DNA of 64,000 bases from Variovorax sp. J22P240 (lineage in GTDB: Bacteria; Pseudomonadota; Gammaproteobacteria; Burkholderiales; Burkholderiaceae_C): the NCBI RefSeq assembly GCF_030316855.1, contig NZ_JASZYR010000004.1, positions 1-64,000 of the forward strand, written 5' to 3'. The notes under the pieces are model-generated. The model was given only the letters and a program-made list of their open reading frames with translations. It had not been told where the DNA came from and searched no databases. Position numbers and translations under genes: made by a program. Positions 25,831 through 35,765 of the stretch are shown one piece after another. Numbering within the stretch: position 1 is the stretch's first letter; every line of letters starts with the position of its first letter.

Positions 25831-27291
25831 ATGACCCACGCTTCACCCGCCCCCTTTCGGAACTACATCGACGGAAGCTGGGTTTCCAGCAGCACCGATC
25901 GCACCTTCGACAACATCAATCCCGCCGACGCGCGCGAGGTGGTGGGGCGCTTCCAGGCTTCGTCCGCCGAAGATGCCAAGGCGGCCGTGGCGGCGGCGGC
26001 GGCGGCCTTCGACGGCTGGCGGAAGACGCCCGTGTCCAGGCGCGCCGCGATCCTCAACGCCGCTGCGCAATACCTGGAGGCGCACGCTGCACCGTTCGCC
26101 GAAGAACTGACGCGCGAAGAGGGCAAGCCGCTGGCGCAGGCCCGGGATGAAATCCTCCGGTCGGCGCAGACGCTGCGCTTCTATGCAGTGGAAGGCCAGT
26201 CCTTTTCGGGCGAGACCTTCCCGCAGGACGACCCGGACATGGTCGTCTACAGCCAGCGCGAAGCGCTCGGCGTGGTGGCGGTCATCAGCCCCTGGAACTT
26301 TCCGGTGTCGATCCCTGCGCGCAAGATCGCGCCGGCGCTGATCACCGGCAATACGGTGGTTTTCAAGCCCTCGTCGGACGCACCACTGTCGGGCCTGAGG
26401 CTGGCCGAGGCGCTGATCCAGGGCGGGCTGCCCAAGGGGGTTCTCAACTTCATCACAGGACGCGCCTCGGAAGTCGGACCCGTCATCACCGAGTCGCCCG
26501 CCGTGCGCGCCATTTCCTTCACCGGATCGACGGCGGCGGGCGAGCAGATCCACCGTGCCGCCGCCATGACCACGCGCACGCAGATGGAGCTGGGCGGCAA
26601 GAACCCGCTGATCGTGATGGACGACGCCGATCTCGACAAGGCGGTCGATCTGGTCATCAAGGGCGGCCTGTCGCTCAGCGGCCAGGCCTGCACCGGGACG
26701 AGCCGGGTCCTGGTGATGAAGAAGGTGAAGGCCGACTTCACCGACAAGCTGGTCGCCAGGGTGCGCAGCCTGAAGGTCGGCAGCGGCATGACACCCGGCA
26801 TGGACATCGGCCCCCTTGCAACCCGCAAGCAACTGGAGACGGTGCTCGGCTACATCGAGATCGGCAAGTCGGAGGCAAGGTTGCTGTGCGGCGGCGAGCA
26901 GTTGGTCGCCGGCGATTTCGCCCATGGCTTCTACGTGACGCCAGCCATCTTCACCGACGTGACGCAGCAGATGCGCATTGCGCGCGAGGAGATCTTCGGG
27001 CCCGTCATCGCGATCATCGAGGTCGACAGCTACGAGGACGCGATCGCCAAGGCCAACGACACCGAGTACGGCCTCTCGGCCGCCATCGCCACCACCAGCC
27101 CGGTGCATGCGCACCGATTCGCGCAGGACATCCAGTCAGGCACCGTCAAGATCAACCGCACCACCACCGGCAACCTGATCAACGCGCCTTTCGGCGGCCT
27201 GAAGCGATCGAGCACCTCGACCTTCCGCGAGTCGGGCCGCACCGGGCTCGAGTTCTATACGCAGATCAAGACCGTCTATCGCGGCTGCTGA
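25831..27291 (+). CDS. NAD(P)-dependent aldehyde dehydrogenase
   Basis: From the ATG at 25831 the product is 486 residues, full length for the family. It has the coenzyme motif SFTGSTAAGEQIH, the general-base Glu in MELGGKNPLIV and the nucleophile Cys in GGLSLSGQACTGTSR. The sequence around the active site resembles alpha-ketoglutarate-semialdehyde dehydrogenases, so a semialdehyde substrate is plausible but unproven. It starts the plus-strand operon of the island, and its promoter region carries the two inverted 14-base elements. The frame upstream of 25831 covers these elements and should not be coding. Confidence 0.93.
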   Translation: MTHASPAPFRNYIDGSWVSSSTDRTFDNINPADAREVVGRFQASSAEDAKAAVAAAAAAFDGWRKTPVSRRAAILNAAAQYLEAHAAPFAEELTREEGKPLAQARDEILRSAQTLRFYAVEGQSFSGETFPQDDPDMVVYSQREALGVVAVISPWNFPVSIPARKIAPALITGNTVVFKPSSDAPLSGLRLAEALIQGGLPKGVLNFITGRASEVGPVITESPAVRAISFTGSTAAGEQIHRAAAMTTRTQMELGGKNPLIVMDDADLDKAVDLVIKGGLSLSGQACTGTSRVLVMKKVKADFTDKLVARVRSLKVGSGMTPGMDIGPLATRKQLETVLGYIEIGKSEARLLCGGEQLVAGDFAHGFYVTPAIFTDVTQQMRIAREEIFGPVIAIIEVDSYEDAIAKANDTEYGLSAAIATTSPVHAHRFAQDIQSGTVKINRTTTGNLINAPFGGLKRSSTSTFRESGRTGLEFYTQIKTVYRGC

Positions 27292-27321
27292 TCTTTTCTT
27301 TCCGTCCCGCAGAGAAACCTC

Positions 27322-27801
27322 ATGAAAACCGCACTGAAGCTCGAACTCGAAGAAGCCTGCCTGATGATCGCCGCTGCCATCCGCAAGGCGGAGGAAATAG
27401 GCGTGCTCGAAACCATCTGCATCGTCGACGACGGCGGCTATCCGATCGCCATGGACCGCATGAACGGCGCCCGCATCACCGGCCCCCAGATCGCATGGAA
27501 CAAGGCCTTCACGGCCGCCGGCCACAAGCGGTCGACGCACCTGTTCAACACCTTGCCCAATGGTCCTGCGCTGCCGGGCAACGAGGCCTTCGGCATCCAG
27601 TGGAGCTTCGAGGGGAAATTCGCCGTGTTCGTCGGCGGCTTCCCGATCGTGGTCGACGGCAGCGTCATCGGCGGCGTCGGCCTTTCGGGCGGCAATGGCG
27701 AGCAGGACACGAAATGCGGCGTGGCCGCGCTGCAGGCCCTACACGAGTTCCTCGAAGCCAAGGGCCATGCGGTGCTGGTCGAGGCCGACATCAAGAAGTA
27801 G
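27322..27801 (+). CDS. GlcG/HbpS-family (haem-degrading/binding-type) protein
   Basis: The 159-residue protein has the GlcG/HbpS (DUF336) pattern: an N-terminal helix pair (EEACLMIAAAIRKAEEIG), then ICIVDDGGYPIAMDRMNGA, and glycine-rich strands VGGFPIVVDGSVIGGVGLSGG. Family members are small cytoplasmic proteins found in many catabolic operons. Some bind haem or corrinoids, but their roles are largely unknown. It sits between the aldehyde dehydrogenase and the flavin reductase with 30- and 3-base gaps, so it is co-transcribed. Confidence 0.85.
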   Translation: MKTALKLELEEACLMIAAAIRKAEEIGVLETICIVDDGGYPIAMDRMNGARITGPQIAWNKAFTAAGHKRSTHLFNTLPNGPALPGNEAFGIQWSFEGKFAVFVGGFPIVVDGSVIGGVGLSGGNGEQDTKCGVAALQALHEFLEAKGHAVLVEADIKK

Positions 27802-27804
27802 GCG

Positions 27805-28812
27805 ATGGCTTTTCGCATCCAGTTGCTCGACACCGCGCAGTGCTTCGAGGCTGCGCCCGGCGAATCGGTGCTCGACGCCGCGCTTCGCCATGAACTGCGG
27901 CTGCCCCACGAATGCTGCTTCGGCAGCTGCGCGACCTGCCGCATCAAGCTGGTCGAAGGCTCGGTGCGCTACGACGACTTCCCGCCTGGCCTGACGCCCG
28001 AGGAGGCAGCCGAGGGTTATGCGCTAGCCTGCCAGGCCAGGCCCGCGAGCGACCTGGTGATCAGCAGCGCGCGTCGCCTGCCGCCATGTTCCGAGCCGGC
28101 GCGTCACCTGGCCACGGTGACCGCACTCCGGCCGCTGGGCGATGACGTGCTGCACCTGTCGCTCGAAGTGCCACCCGAGGCCGAACTGCTGTATCGCCCC
28201 GGCCAGTACATCAACATCCTGCTGCCCGACGGCGGTCATCGCAGCTTCTCGATGGCGTCGCGGCCGCATCCGCAAGCGCTCGACTTTCACATCCGGCGCA
28301 TTCCAGAAGGGCGCTTCACCAGCGGCCATGCCGCGCGACTGAAGCCCGGCGATCGCCTGCCGGTCGAGCTGCCGCACGGCAGCTTCTGCTTCCATGCGGA
28401 AGACTATCGACCTCTGCTGATGGTGGCGACCGGCACGGGGCTGGCGCCCATCAAGAGCATCCTGGAGTCGCTCATGGACGACGAGGACTGCCCGCCGGTG
28501 AGCCTCTACTGGGGCATGCGCACCGAGGCGGACCTGTACCTGCACGACGAGATCCAGGGCTGGGCCGATCGCCTGTGTGACTTCCGCTACGTGCCCGTGT
28601 TGTCGCGTGCGGATGCCGGCTGGACCGGCCGGCGCGGGCACGTGCAGCAGGCGGTGGCGGAGGACTTCGAGGACCTGTCGGAACACGCCATCTACCTTTG
28701 CGGCGCGCCGGCGATGATCGGCGACGCGAAGCGGGTCTTCCTCACGCGCAACGCCAGCGTGGACCATCTGTACTGCGACAGCTTCACCTTTCAATCCACC
28801 GCCACGGCCTGA
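27805..28812 (+). CDS. ferredoxin-NAD(P)H reductase (plant-type [2Fe-2S] + FAD + NAD domains)
   Basis: This 335-residue three-domain flavoprotein has an N-terminal [2Fe-2S] domain with Cys37, Cys42 and Cys45 (ECCFGSCATC) and a fourth ligand in ALACQARP. An FAD-binding barrel with RSFSMAS follows, then an NAD domain with VATGTGLAPIKSI and the terminal YLCGAPAMI. It is the layout of class IB oxygenase reductases and CDP-6-deoxyglucoseen reductase-like proteins. It should pass electrons from NAD(P)H to the island's oxygenase, directly or through the ferredoxins at 23943 and 24595 (inference). It follows the GlcG-like gene by 3 bases. Confidence 0.93.
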   Translation: MAFRIQLLDTAQCFEAAPGESVLDAALRHELRLPHECCFGSCATCRIKLVEGSVRYDDFPPGLTPEEAAEGYALACQARPASDLVISSARRLPPCSEPARHLATVTALRPLGDDVLHLSLEVPPEAELLYRPGQYINILLPDGGHRSFSMASRPHPQALDFHIRRIPEGRFTSGHAARLKPGDRLPVELPHGSFCFHAEDYRPLLMVATGTGLAPIKSILESLMDDEDCPPVSLYWGMRTEADLYLHDEIQGWADRLCDFRYVPVLSRADAGWTGRRGHVQQAVAEDFEDLSEHAIYLCGAPAMIGDAKRVFLTRNASVDHLYCDSFTFQSTATA

Positions 28813-28835
28813 GCCGGGGCACGCGAGGAATCCCG

Positions 28836-29615
28836 ATGGACCTTGGCATCTCGCAGCGCACGGCGCTGGTCTTCGGCGGCAGCCGGGGCATGGGGCGCGC
28901 CTGCGCACGGCAACTCGCGCTGGAAGGCGTGCAGGTGGTGATTGCCGCGCGCACCGAGGCCACGTTGCGCCAGTCGGCCGCCGAGTTGTCCGCCGAGACC
29001 GGCGCCGCGTTGCGCTTCGTGGTGGCCGACATCACCACCGAGGCGGGACGCGACGCGGCGCTGGCGGCCTGCCCTTCACCCGACATCCTGGTCAACAACG
29101 CCGACGGCCGGCCGCCGGGCGACTTCCGCGACTGGACGACTGCCGATTGGCATGCCGCGCTGGACGCCATGATGCTGGGCCCGATCGAGATGATCCGGCG
29201 CACCGTCGACCCGATGATCGAGCGTGGCTTCGGACGCATCGTCAACATCGTCTCGCGCAGCGTGAAGACGCCCCAGGCCGAACTGGGCCTGTCGAACGGC
29301 GCGCGCTCGGGGCTGGTCGGCTTCGTCGCCGGCCTGGCGCGGCAGACCGTGCGGCACAACGTGACGATCAACAACATCCTGCCCGGCGTCTTTGCGACCG
29401 ATGCGCAGCGCCATCACGTCGAGGGGCTCGTGAAGGCCGGAGGCCCGTCCTTCGATGTCCTGTGGGAAGAGCGCGGCCGCAACAACCCCGCAGGCCGCTT
29501 CGGCCGGGCCGAGGAGGTCGGCGCGCTCTGCGCGTACGTGTGCTCCGCGCAAGCCGGCTACATCACGGGCCAGAGCCTGCTGATCGACGGCGGGGCCTAC
29601 CCGGGCACTTTCTAG
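28836..29615 (+). CDS. SDR-family oxidoreductase lacking the usual YxxxK pair
   Basis: The ATG at 28836 has GAGGAA 5 bases upstream and gives a 259-residue protein, normal for classical SDRs. The cofactor motif is FGGSRGMGRAC and the NN.. motif reads ILVNNADG. The catalytic region reads IVSRSVKTPQAELGLSNGARSG, where the Tyr and Lys of YxxxK are replaced (L/S and R). A subgroup of bacterial SDRs has this replacement, so it may use another mechanism or serve a non-reductase role. It is the last gene of the plus-strand operon and ends in a CTAG shared with the convergent hydrolase gene. Confidence 0.87.
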   Translation: MDLGISQRTALVFGGSRGMGRACARQLALEGVQVVIAARTEATLRQSAAELSAETGAALRFVVADITTEAGRDAALAACPSPDILVNNADGRPPGDFRDWTTADWHAALDAMMLGPIEMIRRTVDPMIERGFGRIVNIVSRSVKTPQAELGLSNGARSGLVGFVAGLARQTVRHNVTINNILPGVFATDAQRHHVEGLVKAGGPSFDVLWEERGRNNPAGRFGRAEEVGALCAYVCSAQAGYITGQSLLIDGGAYPGTF

Positions 29616-30280
29616 GCCCGCAGGCGCTTGCCCACTTCGTCCACGGTCAGCACGTCGCCGAAGAACAGCATCCAGTTGTTCAGCGAGTGCACGTGCTCTT
29701 CCGTCGTGACGGCCGAGAGCGCGTCCTCGACCATCACGGTGGCGTAGTTCATCATCATGGCGTCGCGTGCGGTCGACTCGCAACAGACGTTGGTGACGGT
29801 GCCGCCGATCAGCACGGTCTCGATGCCGCGCTCCTTCAGCACTTCGTCGAGCGTTGACGAGCCCGGTACCAGCGCGCTGTAGCAGCGCTTGACGACGCGC
29901 GGGTCTTCCGGCCGCGCGTCGAGGTCCGGCGCCAGCTGGAAGCCGGGGTGCGAGCGGCCGAGTTCCAGCAGGCGGCGAGCGCTGCGCTCCGGCGTCAGCA
30001 TGTAGGCGTGGTGGTGCGACCAGAAGCTGTCGGCGCCGTCGGAGCAGGTCTGCACCCACACCACGGTGCCGCCGGCCTCGCGCAGCACCGAGGCGAGTGC
30101 ATTGACCTTGCCGAACGTGGCGCGCGCCGGCGCGCACTCGCCCAGGTAGCCGGGCTGCGTGTAGTAGTTCTGCAGGTCGACCACCACGAAGGCGGTGCGG
30201 CGCGCGTCGAAGCGGGAGTAGGGGTGCAGCGTGCCTTGCCGCGCGATCACGCGGTCGACGATCCAGGCGGGGAATTCCAT
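29612..30280 (-). CDS. isochorismatase-family cysteine hydrolase
   Basis: The 222-residue protein has the Asp-Lys-Cys triad of this family: Asp in VVVDLQNYY, Lys in VVKRCYSAL and Cys in GTVTNVCCESTARDA. The second motif resembles ureidoacrylate, N-carbamoylsarcosine and related amidohydrolases more than true isochorismatase, so C-N bond hydrolysis is likely. It follows the ABC permease by 22 bases on the same strand and is therefore probably made with the importer. Its substrate may be the imported compound or an early intermediate. Confidence 0.88.
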   Translation of the reverse strand: MEFPAWIVDRVIARQGTLHPYSRFDARRTAFVVVDLQNYYTQPGYLGECAPARATFGKVNALASVLREAGGTVVWVQTCSDGADSFWSHHHAYMLTPERSARRLLELGRSHPGFQLAPDLDARPEDPRVVKRCYSALVPGSSTLDEVLKERGIETVLIGGTVTNVCCESTARDAMMMNYATVMVEDALSAVTTEEHVHSLNNWMLFFGDVLTVDEVGKRLRA

Positions 30281-30302
30281 CGTGTGTCCAGGTCTTTCGG
30301 GT

Positions 30303-31180
30303 TCAGCCGTAGCGGCGTGCGAGTGCGCTTTCGACGCGGGCGATGACGAGGTACATCAGCGCCGACATCAGCGCCAGCACCACGATCGCGGTCATCACGA
30401 TGTTGAGCTTGAAGATCTGGCTGCCGTTGACGATCAGGAAGCCCAGCCCCTCGCTGGCGGACTGGAACTCGCCGACGATTACGCCGACCAGCGACAGCCC
30501 GATGTTCATCTTGAGCGCCGCGATCAGCGTCGGCACGCTGCCCGGCAGCACGACCATGCGCAGCACCTGGGCGCGGTTCGCGCCCAGCGTCGTCGCCAGC
30601 TTGATCTTGTTCGGGTCGGTCGACTGGAAGCCGTCGTAGGCGACCATGATCGTCACGAAGATCGCAATCGCGACGGCCATGCCGTACACCGAGTACTCCG
30701 AGCCGAGCCAGATGTAGAAGATCGGCACGAAGGCGATCTTCGGCATCGCGTTGGCGACGACCAGGAAAGGATCGAGCACCTTGTTGGCGAAGCGCGACCA
30801 CCACAGGCCCGCCGCGATCGCGATGCCGAACACCATGCTGAGCACGAAGCCGACCAGGGTCGCCTTGAAGGTGGCCCAGGTGTGCGTCAGCAGGTTGCCG
30901 TTCTGCAGCAGGTCCACGAAAGTCGGCCACAGCGCGCTTGGGTAGCTGGTGAGCATCGGGTTGACCACGCGGGTCTTGGCCAGCAGTTCCCAGAGGCCGA
31001 AGAAAACCACGAGCAGCAGCAGCCGGCTTGCGAGCACCAGCGTCTTCTCGCGCCGCTGGCGCGCCAGCCATGTCGCGTAGGCCGCGCTGGGGGCCTTGTC
31101 GGCCGCGACCGCGGGTTGTGATGGCAGGGCCGGTGGAGGCATCGTCATCGAGGGGGTTGCATTCATGTCTGCGCTCACGT

Positions 31181-31184
<4 letters not shown>
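30303..31184 (-). CDS. NitT/TauT-type ABC transporter permease
   Basis: This 293-residue membrane protein has about six transmembrane helices from residue 50 on and the EAA loop that contacts the ATPase (TLGANRAQVLRMVVLPGSVP). The first 45 residues are proline/alanine-rich and cytoplasmic. It is a SsuC/TauC-type permease for nitrate-, sulfonate- or pyrimidine-precursor-like solutes. Its ATG overlaps the ATPase stop as ATGA (31181-31184). Confidence 0.93.
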
Positions 31185-31986
<802 letters not shown>

Positions 31987-31987
<1 letters not shown>

Positions 31988-33018
31988 CACTTGGCCTTGG
32001 CGGCGAAGTCGGTCACGACGACCTGCTCGTACTTCACGCGCTTGCCGCTTTCGAGCACGCCGCTCGTCGTCAGCATGTCCTGCAGTTGCTCGATGGCCGC
32101 CTTCTCGACGAGAGGCGAAGTCTTCCAGAGCTTGTAGCCGCGATAGCGTTCGATGGCCTTGACCAGTTCGGGCTGCGACATGCCGGGGAAGAACTCCGCG
32201 ATCTGCTTCGCGAGGTCCGTGGCCGGTGCGGCCTGGACGTACTTCTGGGCCCGCGCCACGGCGTTCGTCCAGGCTTGCAGCACCTCGGGGTTCTTCTGCA
32301 TGAAGGTGTCGGTGGTGGTGAACACCGTGTAGTCGACGGGGCCGACCTCGCTGCCGATGGACGCCATGACGTAGCCGTTGCCGTCCTTCTCCAGGTTGCC
32401 CGCCTCCGGCTCCAGGAAGATCGCGTAGTCGTTCTGCCCGGCCATCCAGGCGCCGGTGCGCGCGGCCGGGCCGATGTTGTTGACCAGCTTCAGGTCCTTC
32501 TTCGGATCGAGTCCGTGCTTGCGAAGCGCTGCTTCCAGGAACACGTCAGGGTTCGACCCCGGACGGAAGGCCATCACCGACTTGCCCTTGAGTTGGTTCC
32601 AGTCGAAGGTGCCGCTGACCGGCTTGCGCGCCATCAACAGGAAGCCGTCGGTCGCGGTGAGTCCGGCGAAGATCTTCGGCTTCGAAGGCGATTCGCTGTT
32701 GGCGACATAGATGGAGGCCTCGGGGCCGATCAGCACGATGTCCGCACTGCCGGACAACAGCGCAGCCATGCCCTTGTCGGTGCCCTGGGAGGTCTTCATG
32801 CCCACGTCGAGGCCGGCATCCTTGAAGTAGCCCTGGTTCAGGGCGACGTACATCGGCACGTAAAGTACCGAGCGGATGACTTCCTCATAGCGCACCTTGG
32901 TCAGGGGCTTGGCGGTCTGCGCGGTGGCGTGGCCGGCAAGGGACACCAGACCGGCCGCCATGGCGAGCGCCGGCACCAGTCGGGCGAGTGCCGGTATACG
33001 GCGCGAGAACAGAGACAT
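31987..33018 (-). CDS. ABC transporter substrate-binding protein (NMT1/THI5-like, SsuA/TauA group)
   Basis: From the ATG at 33018 (CGGAGG upstream) the precursor is 343 residues with a cleavable signal peptide ending about AGHATAQ at residue 34. The mature part has the NMT1-type pattern (SVLYVPMYVALNQGYFKDAG, GSADIVLIGPEASIYV). The ligand could be a sulfonate, an amine or a heterocycle; the sequence does not say. It opens the importer-hydrolase operon, and a copy of the 14-base element (33042-33055) lies just upstream of its start. Confidence 0.92.
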
Positions 33019-33041
33019 GAGAAACCTCCGGTGTGAATGAA

Positions 33042-33055
33042 TTAATACAGTATGC
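33042..33055 (-). promoter_or_regulatory. putative GntR operator, importer operon copy
   Basis: Read on the minus strand this is GCATACTGTATTAA, matching GAATACTGTATACC at 10 of 14 positions and keeping the ATACTGTAT core. It lies 24 bases upstream of the binding-protein start codon. Confidence 0.55.
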
Positions 33056-33251
33056 AAAACGTGGGCCAGAAAGCAATCCTGCAATGCAGCATCGCGACCC
33101 CTCGACAGCCTGCACCGGGCAGCGGAGATAAAGCAGATTTCGTGCAATTTCTCCAATGAGATGCGCGCTTTGGAAGCATCGCCGCACCATTCCGGCGCGC
33201 GGAGATGCTGAGTTCAAGCGTTTACCCCATGGCTCAGTTCTTGCCATCACG

Positions 33252-33265
33252 GAATACTGTATACC
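33252..33265 (+). promoter_or_regulatory. putative GntR operator, permease copy
   Basis: An exact third copy of GAATACTGTATACC, 53 bases before the permease ATG. It lies in the 300-bp divergent region 33019-33318, which otherwise holds only non-coding sequence with no other clear motif. Confidence 0.68.
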
Positions 33266-33318
33266 GTAAAGAGAGTTTTGTTTCTCCCCCCAAACCCCCA
33301 CTCCACGAGGTTCCAACG

Positions 33319-34854
33319 ATGGATTCCATCACCATCACCGCCGCCCACTGGGCCTATCTGCTGGGTGTCGGCGCCATCGTTCTGACGATGATCTTCCGCG
33401 CCAATGTCGTCGTGCCTTCGATCGTTGCCACCTTCTGCGTGACGCTCGCCTGGACGCACAGCCCCATCGCGGCGCTGGGCAGCATCTTCAATGCAAGCTT
33501 CGTGGCCGCAAAGGAGCTGTTCAACATCTTTCTGGTCATCGCCCTGATGACGTCGCTGCTCAACGCCCTGAAGGCGCTGCAGTCGGACATCCGCATGGTG
33601 GAGCCGTTCCGGGCCATCATGAAGAACGGACACATCGCGTACTTCGTGCTCGCAGGCATCACTTACATGATCTCGCTTTTCTTCTGGCCGACGCCTGCCG
33701 TTCCGTTGGTATCGGCGGTGCTGCTGCCTGCCGCGATCGCCGCCGGCCTGCCGCCGCTGGCCGGCGCGGTGGCCATCGCCATCGCCGGGCAGGGCATGGC
33801 GCTGTCGTCGGACTACGTGATTGGCGTCGCGCCAGGCATCAGTGCCCGAGCGGCGGGCGCCTCCGCCGCGATCGTGGCCGATCGCGCGCTGACGCTGTCC
33901 CTCATCACCGGCGTCATCGCGCTGTTCATCGCCTACATCTCCCTGCGACGCCGGATCGTGCCGGCAAGCAACGCGCTTCTTGTGAAGTGGCAGGCACAGT
34001 CGAGCAACGGCCAGACCGCCGAACTCGAATCCGCGGGGACCTTCGACAAGGCGGAGATCGCGCGAGGCACCAGCCGCGACGCACCTTTCCTGAGCGAGGC
34101 ACAGATCGAGGACACACTGTCCTCCGTAGCGGCACGCCGCATCGTCTGGTCCAAGGTCTTCGCCATCCTCACTCCGCTGGCCTTCCTCGCCGTCATCGCC
34201 ACGATGGTGCTGCCGAAGGTCATGCCGCTGCTGCCCGAACTCAAGGGCGGCGCTGCGGCCACGCTGGTCGGCGGAATGGCGGCAGCGCTGATGATCCTGG
34301 CCACGCTGGCCGCCGAGGGCCCCCGCAGGATGCTCGATGTCAGCGCCGACCACATCACCGACGGCTTCGTGTTTGCCTTCAAGGCCATGGGATCCGTGCT
34401 GCCGATCGCCGGCTTCTTCTTCATCGGTGCCGGCGAAACGGCTGGCCCGATCCTGGGCATCGTTGGCGACGCGAAACCGCCTCACTTGCTGTTCGAGTTG
34501 ATCCAGAGCGCACAGCATCTGATCCCCCAGAGCCACGCCTTCGTTGCCTTCGGCGTCTTGATCGTGGGGATGATCACCGGCATCGACGGCTCCGGCTTTG
34601 CCGGCTTGCCGCTCACCGGCACCTTGTCGGGTGCGCTCGCGCCGGCTGCCGGTATGGATCCGGCAACGCTCGCCGCAGTCGGTCAGATGGGCGCTGTGTG
34701 GACTGGCGGCGGCACCCTGGTCGCCTGGTCGTCGCTGATCGCGGTCGCCGGCTTTGCTCGGGTACCGGTGCTGTCCGCCGTGCGGGCCTTGCTGTTCCCG
34801 GTCGTGACCGGTCTCATCGTCGCGACACTCTGCGCGATCATGCTGTGGCCGTGA
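33319..34854 (+). CDS. multi-spanning membrane permease, probably ion-transporter (IT) superfamily
   Basis: From the ATG at 33319 (GAGG 8 bases upstream) the product is 511 residues with about 11-12 hydrophobic helices and a charged loop at residues 225-280. The C-terminal half has the conserved-looking segment TGIDGSGFAGLPLTGTLSGALAP. It resembles large secondary carriers of organic anions such as the GntP/CitMHS or DctM-like groups, but I cannot name the family with confidence. An exact 14-base element in its promoter places it in the same regulon, so it may be a second uptake route or an exporter of a product. Confidence 0.85.
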   Translation: MDSITITAAHWAYLLGVGAIVLTMIFRANVVVPSIVATFCVTLAWTHSPIAALGSIFNASFVAAKELFNIFLVIALMTSLLNALKALQSDIRMVEPFRAIMKNGHIAYFVLAGITYMISLFFWPTPAVPLVSAVLLPAAIAAGLPPLAGAVAIAIAGQGMALSSDYVIGVAPGISARAAGASAAIVADRALTLSLITGVIALFIAYISLRRRIVPASNALLVKWQAQSSNGQTAELESAGTFDKAEIARGTSRDAPFLSEAQIEDTLSSVAARRIVWSKVFAILTPLAFLAVIATMVLPKVMPLLPELKGGAAATLVGGMAAALMILATLAAEGPRRMLDVSADHITDGFVFAFKAMGSVLPIAGFFFIGAGETAGPILGIVGDAKPPHLLFELIQSAQHLIPQSHAFVAFGVLIVGMITGIDGSGFAGLPLTGTLSGALAPAAGMDPATLAAVGQMGAVWTGGGTLVAWSSLIAVAGFARVPVLSAVRALLFPVVTGLIVATLCAIMLWP

Positions 34855-34972
34855 ATGTAGAGGCGCACTGGTGGAACCGTGGTGGCCGATCGCGCGCGCG
34901 GCTCCCATAATCCGCGCAGCCTGGCCAGGCGGCCGGGCTGCGACGCAACCTTCAACTTCCAACGGAGGAACC

Positions 34973-35659
34973 ATGTCCAGACGCTTTTCCTGGCCCCTGC
35001 GGGCAGCCCTGATCGGGCTTCCGATCGTGATCACGGCCTGTGCGATGCAGCAATCCGGCGGCGCCGGCGGTGGGCCGATGAGTTTCTTCGTGACCAGCGT
35101 CGGCGCCGGCAAGGGCGCCGACCTGGGCGGCCTTGCGGGCGCCGACAAGCACTGCCAGAACCTGGCCACTGCCGCAGGCGCAGGCGGGAAGACATGGCGG
35201 GCCTACCTGAGCACCCAGGGCAAGGACGGCGTCCCCACGGCGAACGCGCGGGACCGAATCGGCAAGGGGCCCTGGAGCAATGCCAAGGGCGAGGTGATCG
35301 CGCGTGACGTCGACCAGCTGCACGGCGCGAACAACGTCACGAAGCAGACGGCCCTGAACGAGAAAGGCCTGCCCGTCGAGGGCCGCGGCGACACGCCCAA
35401 CCGCCATGACATCCTGACCGGCTCGCGCGCCGACGGAACGGCCTTCTCGCCGAACGACACCGACATGACCTGCGGCAACTGGACGCGAAGCGGCACCGAG
35501 GGCGTGGCGATCGTCGGCCATCACGATCGCTCGGGGCCGACGGCGGACCCGTGGGCCACATCGTGGAACTCGTCGCACCAATCCCGTGGCGGATGCAGCC
35601 AGCAGGCACTGCGTGGAACGGGCGGCGACGGCCTGCTCTATTGCTTCGCCGCGAACTGA
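34973..35659 (+). CDS. lectin-like lipoprotein
   Basis: The ATG at 34973 follows CGGAGGAA by 2-5 bases and gives a 228-residue precursor. A lipoprotein signal ends with ITAC at Cys23. The mature part has scattered Cys and Trp residues (ADKHCQNLATAAGAGGKTWRAYLST, MTCGNWTRSG, YCFAAN), the pattern of DUF1554/C-type-lectin-like extracellular domains. It should sit on the outer membrane or in the periplasm. No function is assignable. A strong terminator follows. Confidence 0.8.
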   Translation: MSRRFSWPLRAALIGLPIVITACAMQQSGGAGGGPMSFFVTSVGAGKGADLGGLAGADKHCQNLATAAGAGGKTWRAYLSTQGKDGVPTANARDRIGKGPWSNAKGEVIARDVDQLHGANNVTKQTALNEKGLPVEGRGDTPNRHDILTGSRADGTAFSPNDTDMTCGNWTRSGTEGVAIVGHHDRSGPTADPWATSWNSSHQSRGGCSQQALRGTGGDGLLYCFAAN

Positions 35660-35669
35660 CGGCATGCGG

Positions 35670-35700
35670 AACCGGCCCTTTCAGGGCCGGTTCGTCCTCT
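35670..35700 (+). terminator. rho-independent terminator after the lectin-like gene
   Basis: A perfect 10-bp GC-rich stem (AACCGGCCCT at 35670-35679 with AGGGCCGGTT at 35683-35692) has a 3-base TTC loop and is followed by pyrimidine-rich CGTCCTCTTCC. The T-tract is imperfect, but the stem is strong. Confidence 0.75.
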
Positions 35701-35765
35701 TCCCGACCATGGCCTTGCACCGCGCACTGGACCGCGGTTTCGGCCTCGTCCATGATCGCCGGACG

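Noticed and set aside
29612..30280. A siderophore-type isochorismatase
   Set aside because: There are no siderophore genes nearby, and the active-site segment looks more like amidohydrolase members of the family.
33247..35169. A 640-codon minus-strand frame over the island permease
   Set aside because: It covers the operator and the permease gene antisense, and its Gly/Arg/His/Asp-rich translation has no motif.
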